NCBI GenBank assembly: GCA_904396155.1
Contig: CAJFOI010000030.1
Span: 1 to 64,000 of the forward strand
Length of the DNA stretch: 64,000 bases
Source: Candidatus Avispirillum faecium
GTDB lineage: Bacteria > Bacillota > Clostridia > Oscillospirales > CAG-272
Direction: 5' to 3'
The notes beneath the pieces are model-generated. The model was not told where the DNA came from and did not search any database. It worked only from the letters and a program-made list of their open reading frames with translations. The translations under genes were made by a program, and so were the position numbers. The stretch's first letter is position 1; every line of letters begins with the position of its first letter. Below, one piece after another: positions 61,771 to 64,000 of the stretch.

Positions 61771-62499
61771 ATGACGAATCTTCGAAAGGCAGGGCTTACT
61801 GCCTTGCGCATCGCTGCAGCTGTAGCAGCCCTTGCACTGATCGGATTGGTACTGGCCTTTGCCAATGCGGTAGCGGGGAACCCCATTTCCAAAGCGATTG
61901 CGAGAAATCGGGCAGAAGTGTATTTGAAAGAGGTTTACCCAGAAAGCACGATAGATGCGGTTTCCTATAATTTAATAGACGAATCCTATGGAGTAAAATA
62001 TACGATAGACGGCGAACAGAGAACCATCAACTGCAAAGGAAAAAGAATTACGGATTACAATGCTGCGGCATATTATAAAGAAAAATTTGAAAGGGATTTT
62101 CAAGAGGTAAAAGAAGAGATAGAAACAGATGTTCTGTCGTTGCATGCATCTGCGGAAATGGATATCATTGCAGATGGGGCGTACAGTACAGATTTTGACA
62201 AATTAACTCTGGGTATCCGCCTACTTCTTACCATAGAAAATACAGATGCTGACATTTCCAAGAAGGACAGCGGGCAGATGGCGGCAAAAGTAACCAGACA
62301 GGTTTTGGATGTTTTGGAAAGTATGTATCACATAGACGGAATAGATGTGGTATATCTAGATGCATTCGGTCGATACGATATTTGGCTCCAGTCTGGCACG
62401 TTTTCCCTGGAACAGCTTCAGCAGAATACAAAGAGAGCGGAGCCGGCGGGAGAATATGAGGAGTCTTTTGTTTCCGGTTTAACTAAAACCACATCTTGA
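61771..62499 (+). CDS. Membrane-anchored extracellular protein, possibly YfjL-like
   Basis: The 242-residue protein has one N-terminal membrane helix (about 11-33) and an outside domain with AIARNRAEVYLKEVYPESTIDAVSYNLID and GVKYTIDG. The short 'residues-EKY-YP' opening resembles YfjL-like proteins, but this is a weak match. It follows the anti-sigma gene by one base, with AAGGAGG ahead, so it is the third gene of the sigma operon and may be its sensor or target. Confidence 0.65.
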   Translation: MTNLRKAGLTALRIAAAVAALALIGLVLAFANAVAGNPISKAIARNRAEVYLKEVYPESTIDAVSYNLIDESYGVKYTIDGEQRTINCKGKRITDYNAAAYYKEKFERDFQEVKEEIETDVLSLHASAEMDIIADGAYSTDFDKLTLGIRLLLTIENTDADISKKDSGQMAAKVTRQVLDVLESMYHIDGIDVVYLDAFGRYDIWLQSGTFSLEQLQQNTKRAEPAGEYEESFVSGLTKTTS

Positions 62500-62541
62500 A
62501 AAAGGGGCAAAAGCAGGAGAAGTAACGCGATTATATGAATA

Positions 62542-62578
62542 AATAAACAGACGGCATGTTAATTGCCGTCTGTTTATT
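62542..62578. terminator. Bidirectional terminator between convergent genes
   Basis: Perfect 15-bp stem AATAAACAGACGGCA/TGCCGTCTGTTTATT (62542-62556, 62564-62578) with a seven-base loop. It lies between the sigma operon (ends 62499) and the minus-strand gene ending at 62582. Confidence 0.85.
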
Positions 62579-62581
62579 ACG

Positions 62582-63217
62582 TTATTTGTAAGAACCCATA
62601 GGACGACTGGAGAGTATGAGAGTCATATAATTTGATGCTTGTGATTTTGGAGTGATATTAAAGTAACTATGATGTTTCCAAATTTCTTCATCTCCCCAGC
62701 TAATATTCCATAAATTATTTTCAATGCTTCCATATACCCGGATGTCGTTCCACTCATATGCATACTCAACTAAGCCATCACAGCGCATACTTGTTATTTC
62801 GTATGTACGAACCCACTTTCCGTAGCGATCAGAAGAATAATTAAGTTGATATCTTACATCGTAGGGTATATTTTCAGATGCCAATGCTCTTCCAGTAGTT
62901 AGAGCATATCCTCTTTGTACGTTTGATAATCCAGCTTTGGGTTTATACACACCCTTGAAACCATTTGATCCCACAAAATCCAACCAAGTACCATATTTAG
63001 TATTATGTCCATCAGTATGAATTATTGTATTATTTTCGTAAGTAGAGGAAGGTTGATTCATCAAACCGGCATGCCATTCAATTCCAAAAGCTACACCGTC
63101 TCTATAAATAGCATAGCCTTCATATCCGGATGTAACTGCAACCGCATCGATTGAAAGAATTGAAATTGAAAATATGCTGACGGTGATAATCAATATATAA
63201 ATCAACTTTTTCATCAT
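62582..63217 (-). CDS. Secreted protein with permuted-papain-like motif order
   Basis: The 211-residue protein has a signal peptide (1-26). Near the start it has GIEWHAGLMNQ (His near 49), and late it has MRCDGLVEYAYEW (Cys near 145). His first and Cys-xG-LV-Y-AY later is the order of circularly permuted NlpC/P60-like enzymes such as YiiX, which act on peptides or acyl groups. A peptidoglycan or peptide role is inference. Start 63217 has GAGGTG upstream. The stop of the preceding gene is one base away. Confidence 0.6.
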   Translation of the reverse strand: MMKKLIYILIITVSIFSISILSIDAVAVTSGYEGYAIYRDGVAFGIEWHAGLMNQPSSTYENNTIIHTDGHNTKYGTWLDFVGSNGFKGVYKPKAGLSNVQRGYALTTGRALASENIPYDVRYQLNYSSDRYGKWVRTYEITSMRCDGLVEYAYEWNDIRVYGSIENNLWNISWGDEEIWKHHSYFNITPKSQASNYMTLILSSRPMGSYK

Positions 63218-63218
63218 T

Positions 63219-64000
63219 TTAATTCACCTCGTTATAAAATTGAGCCCATCTTGGATTTGCATTGGTTCCTGTCAACGCAATGCGGGATGCAGCTGCATTT
63301 GCTTTCTTGACGGTTTTTTCAGAGACAGCATTTTCGCTTCTGGTCATTGGCGTAACTTGACAAGCGGATAAAGGTTCACTCAGCTCCTTTAAGGGGTTGA
63401 TTTCCATGGCCTTACATACTATGTCGATCGCTTCTTCCGACCCAGATTCTGCCATTGCTGTTAAGGTAAGATAGTTTTGGTCTATGGCGTATACCTTAAA
63501 GGAATTATCAATGTTGGGATTTTCCACAATTGTGGTGATCGCCTGGGCGTCTGTCATATCAGATAATGCTAGAATAGCACAGTCCTGTAATTTGTCACCT
63601 GCCTCAAAAGTATTGATGATATTACTGCAAAGATCAATAAACGCAGCCTTTTCTAATTCGAGTCGTTTTGTAAAAGCTTTTTGAATGCGGGCTTCTCTGT
63701 ATACCTCTGACATGACCTTTAGTGCGGCATTTACCTTTTCTGGCGTCTGCGTTTTATAGGTTTCCAGTATATTTTTGGAAATATCTATTGCGCTTTCGCT
63801 GTCAAATTTGTTTAGCTTTTTAATTGCCTGAAAGGCCAGCATATCATCTTTCTCGCAGGCAATTGATTGAAGCATTTGCTTGCCTGCTGTATCTGTAAAG
63901 TCCAAAAGGATGATAATATTTTCTTTGAGAATGGTCTCGACAGAACTGTCCAAAAGTAGATTTCGGATGGTTTCATTCCCTTGTGCAGTCCGGCCTGTAA
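63219..64000 (-). CDS. Helical (HEAT-like) protein, N-terminus outside the window
   Basis: Only the C-terminal part (at least 260 residues) is seen. The frame stays open to base 64000 (…GNETIRNLLLDSSVETIL…), so the TTG at 63953 is not the true start. The visible part is almost all amphipathic helices with repeating leucine-rich units (MLAFQAIKKLNKFDSESAIDIS, AILALSDMTDAQAITTIV), as in HEAT or armadillo repeats. I do not recognise a family. It is coupled to the secreted protein downstream (one-base gap), which suggests a shared role. Confidence 0.65.
   Translation of the reverse strand, partial: TGRTAQGNETIRNLLLDSSVETILKENIIILLDFTDTAGKQMLQSIACEKDDMLAFQAIKKLNKFDSESAIDISKNILETYKTQTPEKVNAALKVMSEVYREARIQKAFTKRLELEKAAFIDLCSNIINTFEAGDKLQDCAILALSDMTDAQAITTIVENPNIDNSFKVYAIDQNYLTLTAMAESGSEEAIDIVCKAMEINPLKELSEPLSACQVTPMTRSENAVSEKTVKKANAAASRIALTGTNANPRWAQFYNEVN

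Noticed and set aside
63219-63953. TTG 63953 as the start of the helical protein
   Set aside because: The frame is open to the window edge and reads like the same protein, so the apparent start is an edge effect.

Overview
The window looks like chromosomal DNA of a Gram-positive anaerobe of the Clostridia (Oscillospirales/Christensenellales-like). The evidence is a full Firmicutes-order S10-spc-alpha ribosomal superoperon with adk-map-KOW-infA-rpmJ inserted, a zinc-type S14, a DUF6514-type protein, a SleB-like hydrolase, a YgiQ radical SAM protein and strong AGGAGG ribosome binding sites. Most of it is GC-rich. Two stretches (about 48.9-57.6 kb and 60.7-64 kb) are visibly AT-richer, with different codon use. 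No rRNA, CRISPR array or intact transposase is visible.

Layout. 0-2.3 kb: proA and a sugar isomerase/epimerase. 2.4-7.4 kb: a DUF1934 gene, then the holA/Toprim/GtrA/YgiQ run. 8-10.2 kb: sfsA, a DUF6514-like gene and a HEPN-like/CBS protein. 10.2-19.5 kb, minus strand: a CotH-kinase lipoprotein, an ABC-F ATPase and an envelope-stress-type cluster (membrane protein, XpaC-like, TelA-like, LemA-like, TPM domain). 19.9-36.3 kb: the ribosomal superoperon from rpsJ to rplQ, with a clear promoter, a roughly 300-nt structured leader and a terminator. 36.3-37.4 kb: a small membrane protein and a SleB-like hydrolase. 38.2-48.6 kb: argC-argJ-argB-argD-argF-carA-carB. The first promoter matches the consensus exactly, and a palindromic ARG-box-like operator lies over its -10. 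48.7 kb: tRNA-Ser(GGA). 49-51 kb: alkylation-repair genes (AlkA-like, Ogt) flanked by inverted copies of a 26-bp motif. 51-57.6 kb: an extended sigma factor, a double zinc-ribbon membrane protein and an ABC exporter. 58-60.2 kb: a lipoprotein and a GH109-like oxidoreductase-fold protein. 60.7-62.5 kb: an ECF sigma/anti-sigma operon. 62.6-64 kb, minus strand: a secreted protein with a permuted-papain-like motif order and a helical protein cut by the window edge.

The most unusual items are in the arginine operon. carB is fused in frame to a DapF (diaminopimelate epimerase) domain whose first catalytic cysteine is replaced by alanine. The argF product is a complete reading frame but has lost the HPxQ, SMG and HCLP motifs needed for ornithine carbamoyltransferase. 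Both altered enzymes sit in one operon that would make carbamoyl phosphate, citrulline and meso-DAP precursors.

The second theme is a family of modular palindromic intergenic repeats in eight clusters (1-158, 3044-3352, 7455-7997, 12879-13157, 19523-19803, 37405-37990, 57588-57937, 60169-60642). Their inner stems change sequence while keeping pairing, and they are absent from the long operons and from the AT-richer 49-57.6 kb stretch.
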